Part shown: positions 36,864 through 45,734 of the stretch, piece after piece | Layout of the letters: each line of letters opens with the position of its first letter | Position numbering within the stretch: position 1 is the first letter of the stretch | Origin: JBKQVT01 sp963804825 | GTDB taxonomy: Bacteria; Planctomycetota; Planctomycetia; Pirellulales; Thermoguttaceae | Direction of reading: 5' to 3' | Assembly (NCBI GenBank): GCA_963804825.1 | Contig: CAWDRV010000003.1 | Location: 1,178,001 to 1,242,000, forward strand | DNA: 64,000 bases | Position numbers and translations under genes: made by a program | The notes under the pieces: model-generated | Told to the model about the DNA's origin: nothing | The model's database searches: none | Seen by the model: only the letters and a program-made list of their open reading frames with translations

Positions 36864-37226
36864 ATGTACGTGCTCGAATTGCTGCTCGTTGGCCTGGCCT
36901 TTACCGCCTTCGCGGCCCTGGTGTTTGCGGTCCTGACCTTGACCTTGGGCAAGCTCTTCACGAGTTTCAATGTCTCCGGGCCTGAGGACTGGTTGTTCCT
37001 CGGCTTCTACCTGAGATACCTGATTGTTGCCGGGGTCTATACCTTCGTCGCCCTGCCGCTGGGCAACGTAGTGCTCGGAGTCGCGGCCCTGGCCATTGCC
37101 TACAAGTTCGTATTCGACGCCGGTTGGGTGCAAGCCCTGGTCATGGGCGGCCTCGGGGGATTCATTGCCCTGGTGCTGTTCTTGCTCCTGCTGAGGATCA
37201 TCCTGACGCCCCTTGGGCTGATGTGA
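36864..37226 (+). CDS. Hypothetical membrane protein (120 aa)
   Basis: Hydrophobic throughout with three to four helices: LELLLVGLAFTAFAALVFAV, LRYLIVAGVYTFVALPLGNV, VLGVAALAIAYKFVFDA and GGFIALVLFLLLLRIILT. No family recognised. AGGATG lies before the ATG at 36864. A GGAAGCGGCGGGTGG-like stretch follows, then the tRNA. Confidence 0.6.
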   Translation: MYVLELLLVGLAFTAFAALVFAVLTLTLGKLFTSFNVSGPEDWLFLGFYLRYLIVAGVYTFVALPLGNVVLGVAALAIAYKFVFDAGWVQALVMGGLGGFIALVLFLLLLRIILTPLGLM

Positions 37227-37323
37227 CGCCGGAAGCGGCGGGTGGCACTCATTTCCACCCGTTCGATGGGGCTTCGGCCCTTGCCAGCGTGGCTCGTTTG
37301 GATTAGATTATGAGATTCCGCTT

Positions 37324-37397
37324 GCCAGCGTAGCTTCAATCGGCAGAGCACCGCATTCGTAATGCGGGGGTTGGGGGTTCGATTCCCCCCGCTGGCT
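37324..37397 (+). tRNA. tRNA-Thr (CGT)
   Basis: 74 nt, cloverleaf readable by eye: acceptor GCCAGCG/CGCTGGC, D arm GCTTCAATCGGCAGAGC, anticodon arm CCGCA TTCGTAA TGCGG (anticodon CGT, decoding ACG), T arm GGGGG TTCGATT CCCCC, discriminator T. The CCA end is not encoded. Confidence 0.93.
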
Positions 37398-37455
37398 CAT
37401 GACTCCACGTACATCCTCTATTTCGTCTGGTTCCACCGGCAGGGAGAAAACGCCC

Positions 37456-38778
37456 ATGGTGCAGAGCGTCGAATTCGACTTGAGGCAAGCCGTCCTGGTC
37501 AACGGTCCTTTTGGTCCCGCCGAAGTCCGGAAAATGCAAGCGGCCATCAGCCGGGACCGGGCCAATTACGCCATCCTTCGCGATGCCGTCGCCGAACTCC
37601 AAGCCAAGGAAGAGCACAGCCCGGCCAGCATGGTCCGACTGGGCACCTGCCTCTATCTGTTGGGCCGCTGCTATCGGGCCATCGAAATCCTCAAGCAGGG
37701 CGACGGCGGGGCCATGGCGCATTTCTACCTCGGCCGATGCTACGTCGCCCGGGCGCAGTACGATCTGGCCGTCGAGAGCTACCAGGCGGCCGAGCGGGCC
37801 GGCTACGAACCCGGCGACTGCGCCCTGGGACAGGTCGAGGCGCTCCGCTACGCCGGCCAGGCCGACGAGGCCCTGGCGCTGCTCGACGGGCTGTCCGGCG
37901 CCATCGAGCAGACGTCCGAGTACCTGGCCCAGCGGGCCGCCACCGTCGCCGTCCTCGGCGGAAATCCCAACGAAGTCGTCGCGCTCTACGAACGCGCCGT
38001 CGAGGTCGATCACGAACATCCCGGCGCCCTGTTCGGACTGGCCGTCGAAAACGACCGCCGCGGCAACGACGACGTCGCCATGGAACTCTACAAGCGGGCC
38101 GGCAACCGCTTCCCCTCCTTCGTCGGACCGCTGATGAACCTCGGCCTGATGTACGAGGACCGCGAGCAGTACGACCGCGCCGCCCAATGCTACCAGCGGG
38201 TGTTGGACGACTATCCCGACCACCTCCGCGCCGCGTTGTACTTCAAGGACACCGAGGCCTCCCACGAACAGTTCTACGACGAGGACGCCCAGAAGAAACG
38301 CGACCGCATCAGCCAGATCCTCAACATCCCGGTGACCGATTTCGAGCTGTCGGTCCGCAGCCGCAACTGCCTGCAAAAGATGGGCATCAACACGCTGGGC
38401 GATCTCTGCCGTTCGACCGAGGCCGAGCTTCTGGCCAGCAAGAACTTCGGCGAAACCAGCCTCGTCGAGATCAAGGAGATGCTCTCCTCGAAGGGGCTGC
38501 GGCTGGGGCAACTCGCCGCCGAACGCCAGCCCGTCGACGTCTTCGAGCCGGAAATGCTCTCCGCCGACGAGCAGGCCCTGTTGGCCAAACCGGTCGCCGA
38601 GTTGAACCTCTCCGTCCGCGCCCGGAAGTGCATGATCCGCCTGGGCATCAACACCATCGCCGACCTGATCCGTCGCACCGGCGACGACCTGCTGGAGTGC
38701 AAGAACTTCGGCGTCACCAGCCTGAACGAGGTCCGCGAGAAACTCACCACGCTGAACCTCAAGCTCCGCGGGGAATAG
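37456..38778 (+). CDS. TPR protein with two RNA-polymerase-alpha-CTD-like domains
   Basis: 440 aa. Residues ~60-280 form TPR-like helix pairs (MVRLGTCLYLLGRCYRAIEIL; MNLGLMYEDREQYDRAAQCY). Then two tandem helix-hairpin-helix domains resembling the RpoA C-terminal domain: LSVRSRNCLQKMGINTLGDL...SKNFGETSLVEIKEML at ~297-355 and LSVRARKCMIRLGINTIADL...CKNFGVTSLNEVREKL at ~384-440. The alpha-CTD binds UP-element DNA and activators, so this could be a DNA- or polymerase-binding scaffold; untested. GGGAGA precedes ATG 37456. The gene starts 58 bp after the tRNA. Confidence 0.85.
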   Translation: MVQSVEFDLRQAVLVNGPFGPAEVRKMQAAISRDRANYAILRDAVAELQAKEEHSPASMVRLGTCLYLLGRCYRAIEILKQGDGGAMAHFYLGRCYVARAQYDLAVESYQAAERAGYEPGDCALGQVEALRYAGQADEALALLDGLSGAIEQTSEYLAQRAATVAVLGGNPNEVVALYERAVEVDHEHPGALFGLAVENDRRGNDDVAMELYKRAGNRFPSFVGPLMNLGLMYEDREQYDRAAQCYQRVLDDYPDHLRAALYFKDTEASHEQFYDEDAQKKRDRISQILNIPVTDFELSVRSRNCLQKMGINTLGDLCRSTEAELLASKNFGETSLVEIKEMLSSKGLRLGQLAAERQPVDVFEPEMLSADEQALLAKPVAELNLSVRARKCMIRLGINTIADLIRRTGDDLLECKNFGVTSLNEVREKLTTLNLKLRGE

Positions 38779-38784
38779 CTCTGA

Positions 38785-38870
38785 GAACTTAGGGCTTAGA
38801 ACTTAGGGGCTGTGTAGCACGGACTCCCCTCGCCCCTTGTGGGAGAGGGGCAGGGGGTGAGGGCGTTGGT
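38785..38870. repeat. Short heptad array and CCCTCGCCCC hairpin
   Basis: GAACTTAGGGCTTAGAACTTAG (38785-38806) is followed by CCCTCGCCCCTTGTGGGAGAGGGG, a dispersed hairpin. They separate two convergent genes. Confidence 0.55.
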
Positions 38871-38902
38871 GCGCAGCCGCAGGGTACATCAGGCCACGTT
38901 TC

Positions 38903-41821
38903 TCACGCCATCCGCTTCCGCCGCCGCGCGTAACCCAGCAGGCCGAGAAGACCGACGCCCAAGAGGACAAAGCCGGAAGGCTCGGGCACTACCACGAGGT
39001 CGATGTAGCCCTGGTCTACCGTCAGCGAGTACGTCCTGCCCATCGGGGTGGCGGGAAGATCGAAATTGCTGAGCGTGGGCGTCCCGAAACTGCCGCCGAT
39101 CAGCGGGTATTCGCCAGCCGCTATCGGACTGGTGCCGAAGGTGATGGCCGTGTGCTGGGCCAGCGTCAGCCCGCTGGTGATGGTCAGCAGGTCGCCGGTT
39201 GCGCCCGGCGTGGTCAAATCGAAATTGAGCGTGGTCAAGTTCGATGCGGTCGTCAGGCTGCCGATGGTCAACGGGCCGATGGAGCCGATGCCGCCGGGGG
39301 CGATTTCCGAGGCGACGGAACCGATCCGGACAACGCCTGAAATCGAGCCGCCGCCCGGGCCGCTGGCCAGCGTCCCGCCGCTCAGCGTGATGGTGCCGCT
39401 GCCGGTGGCGGAGCCATGAGTCCCGTTGGAGGCTATGAGCGTGCCGTTGTCGATCTCCGTGCCGCCGCTGTAGATGTTGCTGGCGGCCAGAGTCAGGGCC
39501 CCGGCGCCGATCTTGTTGACGCTGCCGCTGCCGCTGAGACTGCCGGTGTAGGTCGTGTTGGCGTTGTTGTTGCCGACGGTCAGTGCGACGGCCGCGGTGG
39601 CGGTGTTGGTCAGGCTGAGGTTGTGCGATCCCTTCAAGCCGCCCAGCGTGGCGGCGGTCAGACTGTCGAAGTTGAGCGAGCCGGTCCCGCTGGTGTTGAG
39701 CGTGCTGTCCTGGAGTGCCTTGGCATTGGTCAATTGCAAGGTGCCGCCGCTGATGAGCGTGTCGCCGGTGTAGGTGTTGGTGGCGGCGAGGACCAGCGTG
39801 CCGCTATCGGTCTTGGTCAGTCCGCCGGGCCCGGAGAGCGAGCCCGAGAGGGTGACGGTATGGCCGGCGGTATCGACGGTTGCGTTTCCGCCGCTGCCCG
39901 TTAATGTCATGGGCAAGGCGGTGGTGAATGAGTTGCTGGCCTTGAGCGTTCCGCCGCCGAAGTTGAAGGCGGCGGTCCCGGAGCCGCCGCTTAGTGCCGG
40001 GAGGATGAGTGTTCCGCCGTTGAGATTGTAGGTTCCGCTGCTGCCGGGAGTGTAAGCGAGGGTGAGGCTGTCGGTCGCATTGGTGCCGCCGGACTGGGTG
40101 AAGATGCCCGTGCCGGACCAGCCCACGACTTCACTGCCGTTCCCAGTATAGATAACGCTCAACTTCCCGGTCCCGCTGAGGTTGTAGGCGCCGCTGCCAC
40201 CGGACTCCGTTCCGAGATAGAGATACGGGGTGGCATTGGTGCCGCCGGACTGGTTGAAGGTGCCCGAGCCGGAGTAGCCGGTGTCCTCCTCGAAGGCGGA
40301 CAAGAATCCGCTGGCGCTGAGGCTGTAGGCGCCGCTGCTGCCGGCGTTGTAGCCGAGAGAGAGGTAGAGGTCATAGGAATTATTGCTGGCCTTTTCGTTA
40401 GTCCCGCCGGTCTGGATGAAGTTCCCCGTGCCGTACCAGCCGACGTATTCATCGAGTCCGCTCAGCAGCAACTGCCCGGTCCCATTGAGAACGTAGGTCC
40501 CATTGTCGCCGAGGCTGTAGCCGAGAAAGATTTCGGCGACCGTATTGGTCCCGCCGGAGTGGGTGAGGGTGCCCGTGCCCGCATTGCCCACGGCCACGCC
40601 GTATCCGGAGAGCGACCCGCCGCTGATCGTGGAGACAGCATCGTTTACCGTCACAGTCCCCCTGCCCAGATTGATCGTGCCGGTGCCGGAGAGCGTCAGT
40701 CCGTTATTCAGTTCGATCCAGCCGCTGGCGGCGGCGGTGATCGTTCCTTGGCAGTTCACCGGATCGTTGATCGAGCCGCAGCCGCCGAAGCCCTGGCCGG
40801 CTGGCAGCACGAGCGGGCTGCCCGCCGTATGGATGATGCTCGAAGAGGCGCCGCTGAGATTGCCGAAGCCCGTGGTTGGATCGAATCCGGCGGGAACGAT
40901 GAGCAGCGAGCCGGCCGCGAGGCTCACGTTCATCGAGCCGACGTTCTGCAGATTGCCGGAGAGGTCGATGATGCCGTTGCCGATGAGCGTGCCGGCGCCG
41001 TTGCCGCCGTCGAAAACGCCTCCGTTGTTCATGCCGCCGTTGAGTTGGAGCGTGCCGGCGCTGAAGAGATAGCGGCCATTGCTGGCGATGGTGAGCAGGC
41101 CGGCCGTATTGACGCCGCCGGTCTGTTGGAACACGCCGGTGGTTGAATTGTAGCCGACATCTTCAATCTGGGCGGACAACTGGCCCGTGCCGTTGAGGTT
41201 GTAGGTCCCGCTGCTGCCGGGGTTGTTGCCGAGGGCGAGGATGCCGTAGTAGGTGCCGTAGGAGATCGTGCTGGTCCCGGCGGACTGGGTGACGGTGCCC
41301 GTGCCGGAGTAGCCTACCCACAGGTCGTAGGCGAAGAACGAGCCCGTGCCGTTGAGGTTATAGGTCCCGCTGCTGCCGGGGTTGTAGCCGAGATAAACTT
41401 CGTCGCCGTAGGTGTTGTAATTGAAGGTGCCGCCGGACTGGTTGAAGTTTCCGGCGCCGGAGTAGCCCACGTAGACCGAGCCCATGCCGATGTTGCCCAC
41501 CTTTAGGTACCCGCCGTTCATTTGGATCGTTCCGCTGCCTGCGGTGTTGCCGAGCGAGAGCGTGTTGCAGACTTCTCCCACCTGGCTAATGGTGGCGGTC
41601 CCGCCGTTGTAAATGTCGGCGTTGGAGTTGGGGGCGGGCACGCCCCCGCCGCTCCAATTGCCCCCGCTGGACCAGTCGCCGGACTGAACGTTCCAGGTGA
41701 CGTCGGCCCGGGCCGACGGTGGAGACAACAGCAAGACCGCCGCCGCGGCAAAACCCATGAGCCGGAGAATAGTGGGTTGTCGAGCAGAATCACAACCATG
41801 ACGGAAGTTGGTCATACGCAT
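38903..41821 (-). CDS. PEP-CTERM protein with beta-strand repeats
   Basis: 972 aa, secreted. Signal peptide to about residue 39 (ILRLMGFAAAAVLLLSPPSARA). The body is Gly/Ser/Thr/Asn-rich and built of repeated strands such as YNLNGTG, VGYSGTG, FNQSGGTN and, near the C-terminus, autotransporter-associated repeats (GGLTKTDSGTLVLAATNTYTGDT). The end is a canonical PEP-CTERM sorting signal: VPEPSG, a hydrophobic helix, then RRRKRM. Such proteins are processed by an exosortase and sent to the surface. AGGAG lies 8 nt before ATG 41821. No exosortase gene is in the window. Confidence 0.9.
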   Translation of the reverse strand: MRMTNFRHGCDSARQPTILRLMGFAAAAVLLLSPPSARADVTWNVQSGDWSSGGNWSGGGVPAPNSNADIYNGGTATISQVGEVCNTLSLGNTAGSGTIQMNGGYLKVGNIGMGSVYVGYSGAGNFNQSGGTFNYNTYGDEVYLGYNPGSSGTYNLNGTGSFFAYDLWVGYSGTGTVTQSAGTSTISYGTYYGILALGNNPGSSGTYNLNGTGQLSAQIEDVGYNSTTGVFQQTGGVNTAGLLTIASNGRYLFSAGTLQLNGGMNNGGVFDGGNGAGTLIGNGIIDLSGNLQNVGSMNVSLAAGSLLIVPAGFDPTTGFGNLSGASSSIIHTAGSPLVLPAGQGFGGCGSINDPVNCQGTITAAASGWIELNNGLTLSGTGTINLGRGTVTVNDAVSTISGGSLSGYGVAVGNAGTGTLTHSGGTNTVAEIFLGYSLGDNGTYVLNGTGQLLLSGLDEYVGWYGTGNFIQTGGTNEKASNNSYDLYLSLGYNAGSSGAYSLSASGFLSAFEEDTGYSGSGTFNQSGGTNATPYLYLGTESGGSGAYNLSGTGKLSVIYTGNGSEVVGWSGTGIFTQSGGTNATDSLTLAYTPGSSGTYNLNGGTLILPALSGGSGTAAFNFGGGTLKASNSFTTALPMTLTGSGGNATVDTAGHTVTLSGSLSGPGGLTKTDSGTLVLAATNTYTGDTLISGGTLQLTNAKALQDSTLNTSGTGSLNFDSLTAATLGGLKGSHNLSLTNTATAAVALTVGNNNANTTYTGSLSGSGSVNKIGAGALTLAASNIYSGGTEIDNGTLIASNGTHGSATGSGTITLSGGTLASGPGGGSISGVVRIGSVASEIAPGGIGSIGPLTIGSLTTASNLTTLNFDLTTPGATGDLLTITSGLTLAQHTAITFGTSPIAAGEYPLIGGSFGTPTLSNFDLPATPMGRTYSLTVDQGYIDLVVVPEPSGFVLLGVGLLGLLGYARRRKRMA

Positions 41822-42074
41822 CGCCTTTTCTCCTAGACTGAATGTCAACGGCCTCATCGTTTGCGGCCCGACGGATCGGTGGAAAATCTCCGCCGCGCAG
41901 CAGCGGGGAGATGGGCTCCGGCAGTCGAGCCAAGGTCAAGATGAGAGCGCGCCCGAATAGCTCCACGGGACACGGACGCCCGTCATGCCTCTCGGGCACG
42001 AACCAAACGCTGCCTCTCGGGCCAATCGCCCGTGGGGGTGAATGAGAAAGGAAATAACCCCAAACTCGCCCTTC

Positions 42075-42103
42075 AATCTATACTAGTCCTACAAAGGTGT
42101 CAA
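42075..42103 (-). promoter_or_regulatory. Sigma-70-type promoter of the PEP-CTERM gene
   Basis: Minus strand: TTGACA, 17-bp spacer, TAGATT. It would give a leader of about 245 nt before the start codon. The leader (41822-42068) is GC-rich and contains CCCGAGAGGCA twice (about 41990-42020), but I recognise no known riboswitch. No gene is present in 41822-42357. Confidence 0.7.
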
Positions 42104-42260
42104 GCATTACGTAAGAGGTGGCGGTTTTTGTACAGCTTCGGAAGACAAAAATCCGTCGGCCGCCGGCGTCGCGGCTCCCCCCTTCCGCTCGGCGGCGGGG
42201 ACTGCTATCCTTGCTTCCCTCGGGGACGAATACTCAGTTAGTTTCTGTTGCGGAAACGTC

Positions 42261-42335
42261 GGTAGGGTGGGACGAGCGGAGCGAAGTCCCACCGTTTTCC
42301 GCGGGAATCGTGGTGGGACTTCGTCCCACCCTACC
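42261..42335. repeat. GGTAGGGTGGG palindrome pair, one arm shortened
   Basis: Left arm 42261-42293 is the same 33 bases as at 22697; the right arm (42312-42335) lacks nine bases of the CGCTCCGCT part. It lies just upstream of the tgt ribosome site. Confidence 0.85.
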
Positions 42336-42357
42336 CGATGCGAGGGGAGTAAATGCC

Positions 42358-43512
42358 GTGGCAGATGCCCCTTTCTCCTTCCGCGTCGAGCATTGCGATG
42401 CGGGCTCGGCGGCGCGGCGGGGCACGTTCTCGACGCCCCACGGGCCGGTCGATTTGCCCGCGTTTATGCCCGTGGCCACCCAAGGCAGCGTCAAAGGGCT
42501 GGAAATCGCGCAGCTCCGCCAGACCGGGGCCCAAATGGTGCTGGCCAACACCTACCACCTGGCGCTGCGGCCGGGCGAGGATGTCGTCCGCGACCTGGGC
42601 GGGCTGCACCGCTTCATGGGTTGGGACGGGCCGATCCTGACCGACAGCGGCGGGTTTCAACTCTTCAGCCTGGCGCGAATCAGCGAAGTGACCGAGCAGC
42701 AGGCCGTCTTCCGCTCCCACATCGACGGCCGGCTGCTGGAAATCTCGCCGGAGCGGGCCGTGGCCATCCAAGAGGCCCTGGGCGCCGACGTGGCCATGGT
42801 CCTGGACCACGTGGTCGAGTTGCCCAACCGGCCGGAGGTCGTCCGCGACGCGACCGGGCGGAGCGTCCGCTGGGCCGCCCGGTGCCGAGCGGCCGCCCGC
42901 CGGCCGGACCAGGCCCTGTTCGCCATTGTCCAAGGCGGGCTGGACCCGGAGTTGCGGGCCTGGTGTGCGCGGGAGTTGAGGCAATGGGATTTTGCCGGCT
43001 ACGCCGTGGGGGGGCTGAGCGTCGGCGAGCCGGCCGCCGACATGTACCGCATCCTGGAGGCCGTGGTGCCCGAGCTGCCGGCCGATCGACCGCGATACCT
43101 GATGGGCGTGGGCCGGCCGGAAGACCTGCTGGAGGCGGTCCGGCGTGGGATCGACCTGTTCGATTGCGTCATGCCCACCCGCAACGGACGCAACGCGATG
43201 GCCTTTACCGACGCCGGCTCACTCCGGTTGCGGAACCTGCAATATGAGCGCGACGATCGGCCGCTGGAGGAGGGCTGTCCGTGTCCGGCGTGTCGCCGCA
43301 GCCGCGGTTACTTGCGGCACCTGTTCATGGCCCGCGAGATGCTCGGGCCGATCCTCGTCTCGATCCACAATCTGACGTACTATCAGCGTCTTTTGGCGGG
43401 TGCCCGGGCGGCGATCGAGGCGGACCAGTTCGAGGAGTTTCGGCGGGAGAAGGCGAGAAGGAAGGCGGAGGGCGGAGGGCGGAAGGGGGAAGGCGGCGAG
43501 CCGGCGGCGTAA
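42358..43512 (+). CDS. tgt: Queuine tRNA-ribosyltransferase
   Basis: Exchanges guanine-34 for preQ1 in tRNAs with GUN anticodons. 384 aa. The active-site aspartates are in LTDSGGFQLFSL (general base) and LFDCVMPTRNGRN (nucleophile); the zinc site is CPCPACRRSRGYLRHLF. GTG 42358 was chosen because GGGGAG lies 8 nt upstream and the frame before it is repeat. After EADQFEEFRREK the last ~20 residues (RRKAEGGGRKGEGG...) are encoded by the purine-rich repeat. In many bacteria tgt, yajC and secDF are neighbours; here an IS4 copy separates them. Confidence 0.93.
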   Translation: MADAPFSFRVEHCDAGSAARRGTFSTPHGPVDLPAFMPVATQGSVKGLEIAQLRQTGAQMVLANTYHLALRPGEDVVRDLGGLHRFMGWDGPILTDSGGFQLFSLARISEVTEQQAVFRSHIDGRLLEISPERAVAIQEALGADVAMVLDHVVELPNRPEVVRDATGRSVRWAARCRAAARRPDQALFAIVQGGLDPELRAWCARELRQWDFAGYAVGGLSVGEPAADMYRILEAVVPELPADRPRYLMGVGRPEDLLEAVRRGIDLFDCVMPTRNGRNAMAFTDAGSLRLRNLQYERDDRPLEEGCPCPACRRSRGYLRHLFMAREMLGPILVSIHNLTYYQRLLAGARAAIEADQFEEFRREKARRKAEGGGRKGEGGEPAA

Positions 43513-43515
43513 GCC

Positions 43516-44995
43516 TTAGGTTTACCCACATCTTTTTTGGCCGAGAATCGTCGCAGCTTCAATCATAGGTTGGAGTTTCGTCCAGCCGCGCCACAACACC
43601 AGCCAACCGGGCGGGTGATCGTGTTTGCGGTTCTGATGGCCGCCCAGTCGGGCCAACGCATAGTAAAACTCATGCACGCTCAGGTCTTTACGCGGCCGCT
43701 TGTAACGCCACAGGCTGAGCATCAGAACGTACATCTCCGGCATCACTTCCGTGGCCAACCGCTCCTTGGCATCCGCTCGGCGGCTGGCGTTGCGGAGGTT
43801 CAAAAGGAACAACCCCACCACGGAAATCAAGGCAATCGCCGGCTTGAGCCGCTCCTCCGTCGTGAACTGCAACGTCTCCACCCCACAGCCCGTTTTCAGC
43901 GCCTTATGATATTCCTCGATGATCCACCGACACTCGTACCATCCCATCCGCTCGCAAGCATCCTCCAAACATTCCACCGGCACGTTGGTCAACAGAATCC
44001 ATTCCACCGCTTGAACGTCGGTGCCCCGGTCCGCCTCGCGCAGGCACACCACCCAGCACGTCAACGGCACGCCCCGAATCTCGCCTCGTGGCTGCTTCGG
44101 CACCAACACCATCAGCCGTGACCAGGCGATCGACACTCGGGCAGTCTCGCCGCACGCTGCTTCGTCGCCGGCACTTCCACCGTCTTGTAGCCCTGGACCG
44201 GCAAACCGCAGGCGTAGTCGTGCAGCTTCGTTTTCTCCCCATTTTCCAGGCTAATTCGACGATTGTATTGCGACCGCACCAAGTACGACTTGCCCTGCGA
44301 CTCCACGAAATCCAGAAACTCCAGCACATCGGCGCCCCGGTCGGCCACTTCCACCTGACGCCGACCGGAAACCGCCGCCGGAATGGCCGCGCTGGCGTCT
44401 TTCCACAACCGCGACAACCGATCTGTCCGCTCGCGGCTCTGTTCGCGTGTTTCCTTCTTGTTCGCCTCCGGCCGCTTGGCCAACCTCTGGTAGGCCAATC
44501 CAATCACGTCGCGGGTTTCCGCCACCACGGCCAGGGCGTTGTGGGCCAAGTAGCCGCGACAACCCCCGTTGCCGATGTGCCCCAATCCCTCCAGCGATGT
44601 CAATCCGGTGAAATCCAGTTCGGTCGTGTCCTGAATCACCAGCACCGTACCCTCGACGTCCCGCATCAGCCGCAATGTCCGTTCGCGCGAAGGAGCCAAC
44701 ACCGCGGTATGGGTGACCTCTCCCTGGTCCACCAGCCGGTACAACGCCTTCAGGCTCGCTGGATCGTCGATTTTGTCGGGCAGGGTTCCACCCGGATGCA
44801 TCACCATTTTGTCCGCCAGTTGCACGAGCCGCTTGGTCCGCCGACGGTCTCCCAACTTTGCGGCCCCAAAATGTTCCTCCCCAAAACTTGCTCCCAACGC
44901 CAATCGGTCATCCATGACCCACCTCCTTGTCTAAAACCAATGACGGCAATCCTTTCCGCCGCCTATCAGTATAACAAAGATGTGGGTAAACTTAA
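43516..44995 (-). mobile_element. IS4-family (Tn5-like) element, copy B (1480 bp)
   Basis: Same terminal repeats as copy A. The 10-bp duplication is GGCGTAAGCC (43506-43515, 44996-45005), which is the reverse complement of copy A's target, showing insertion into the same palindrome in the opposite orientation. It separates tgt from yajC-secDF. Confidence 0.88.
43522..44915 (-). pseudogene. IS4-family transposase, copy B, frameshift at about 44146
   Basis: Nearly identical to copy A but intact through the C-terminal region (VVGLFLLNLRNASRRADAKERL). It breaks earlier: the plus-strand GGCAGTCTCGCCGC replaces copy A's GGCAGTCCGCGCCGC, a one-base loss that ends the first frame at RLPECRSPGHG. Combining copies A and B yields one uninterrupted ~464-aa Tn5-like transposase. 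Confidence 0.88.
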
Positions 44996-45024
44996 GGCGT
45001 AAGCCGCCGGATAACGTCGAATCG

Positions 45025-45135
45025 CCGGAAAGGGGAGGGCGGAGGGCGGAAGGGGGAAGGCGGGAAACTAAGCTCTAAGAACTAAGATTAAGAACTAAGC
45101 ACTAAGAACTTAGAACTTAGAGCTTAGAACTTAGA
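45025..45135. repeat. Purine tract and TTAG heptad array before yajC
   Basis: 45030-45065 is GGAGGGCGGAGGGCGGAAGG-type purine repeat; 45067-45135 is a heptad array that turns from CTAAG to CTTAG units in its middle. Confidence 0.75.
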
Positions 45136-45172
45136 GGGACATTGTATCCTTCCGCCTTCCGCCTTGTTCCCC

Positions 45173-45201
45173 TTGTCGCTCGGCGTGTGGGAGCTTATGA
45201 T
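45173..45201 (+). promoter_or_regulatory. Promoter of yajC-secDF
   Basis: TTGTCG (45173-45178), 17-bp spacer, TATGAT (45196-45201), about 55 bp before the yajC start. Confidence 0.6.
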
Positions 45202-45260
45202 AAAGGGCTAAACTGGCGCGATGCCGGGTTAGATGAAGTACCCTTAACGTTGGGGGCAAC

Positions 45261-45671
45261 GTGGTTTCGTTGGCATATTTTGTGAGCGGCTTGCTGGCGG
45301 AGGCGGGCAAGGAGGTGGGCAAGGCCGCCGGCGGGGGTGGCGCCGGCGCCGGCGGCGACAAGGCAGGGGGGGGTGGGCCCGATCTCATGTGGCCCTTGCT
45401 GATCATCATGCTCTTGGGCATGTATTGGTTCCTGTTTCGTCCCCAGCGGAAGGAACAAGCCCGCCGCGAGGCCATGTTGACCGCCATGAAGAAGAACGAC
45501 CGCGTCCTCACCGCCGGGGGCATCTACGGCGTGGTCACCAACGTTCACCGGGAGGCGAACGAAGTGACGATCAAGGTGGATGAAACGAGCAATACGAAGC
45601 TGCGCGTGACGCTCAGCTCGATTGCCCAGATTTTGGGCGAGGAGCCTTCGGAAGACACGAAGTCGAAGTGA
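45261..45671 (+). CDS. yajC: Preprotein translocase subunit YajC
   Basis: 136 aa. One transmembrane helix (LMWPLLIIMLLGMYWFLFRPQRKEQ) with the family's FRPQRK motif, then the conserved MLTAMKKNDRVLTAGGIYGVV. The N-terminus is extended by a Gly/Ala-rich stretch. GTG 45261 follows GGGGG; a nearby TTG is possible. YajC associates with SecDF at the SecYEG channel. secDF follows 63 bp later. Confidence 0.92.
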   Translation: MVSLAYFVSGLLAEAGKEVGKAAGGGGAGAGGDKAGGGGPDLMWPLLIIMLLGMYWFLFRPQRKEQARREAMLTAMKKNDRVLTAGGIYGVVTNVHREANEVTIKVDETSNTKLRVTLSSIAQILGEEPSEDTKSK

Positions 45672-45734
45672 CCGGACCAGCGCGGGGGACGGCTCCCCGC
45701 CGATTCACCCGTATATCCTCAGGAACCGTCTGTC

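Noticed and set aside
42118..42357. N-terminal extension of tgt
   Set aside because: The upstream frame is made of a palindromic repeat; a good ribosome site stands before GTG 42358.
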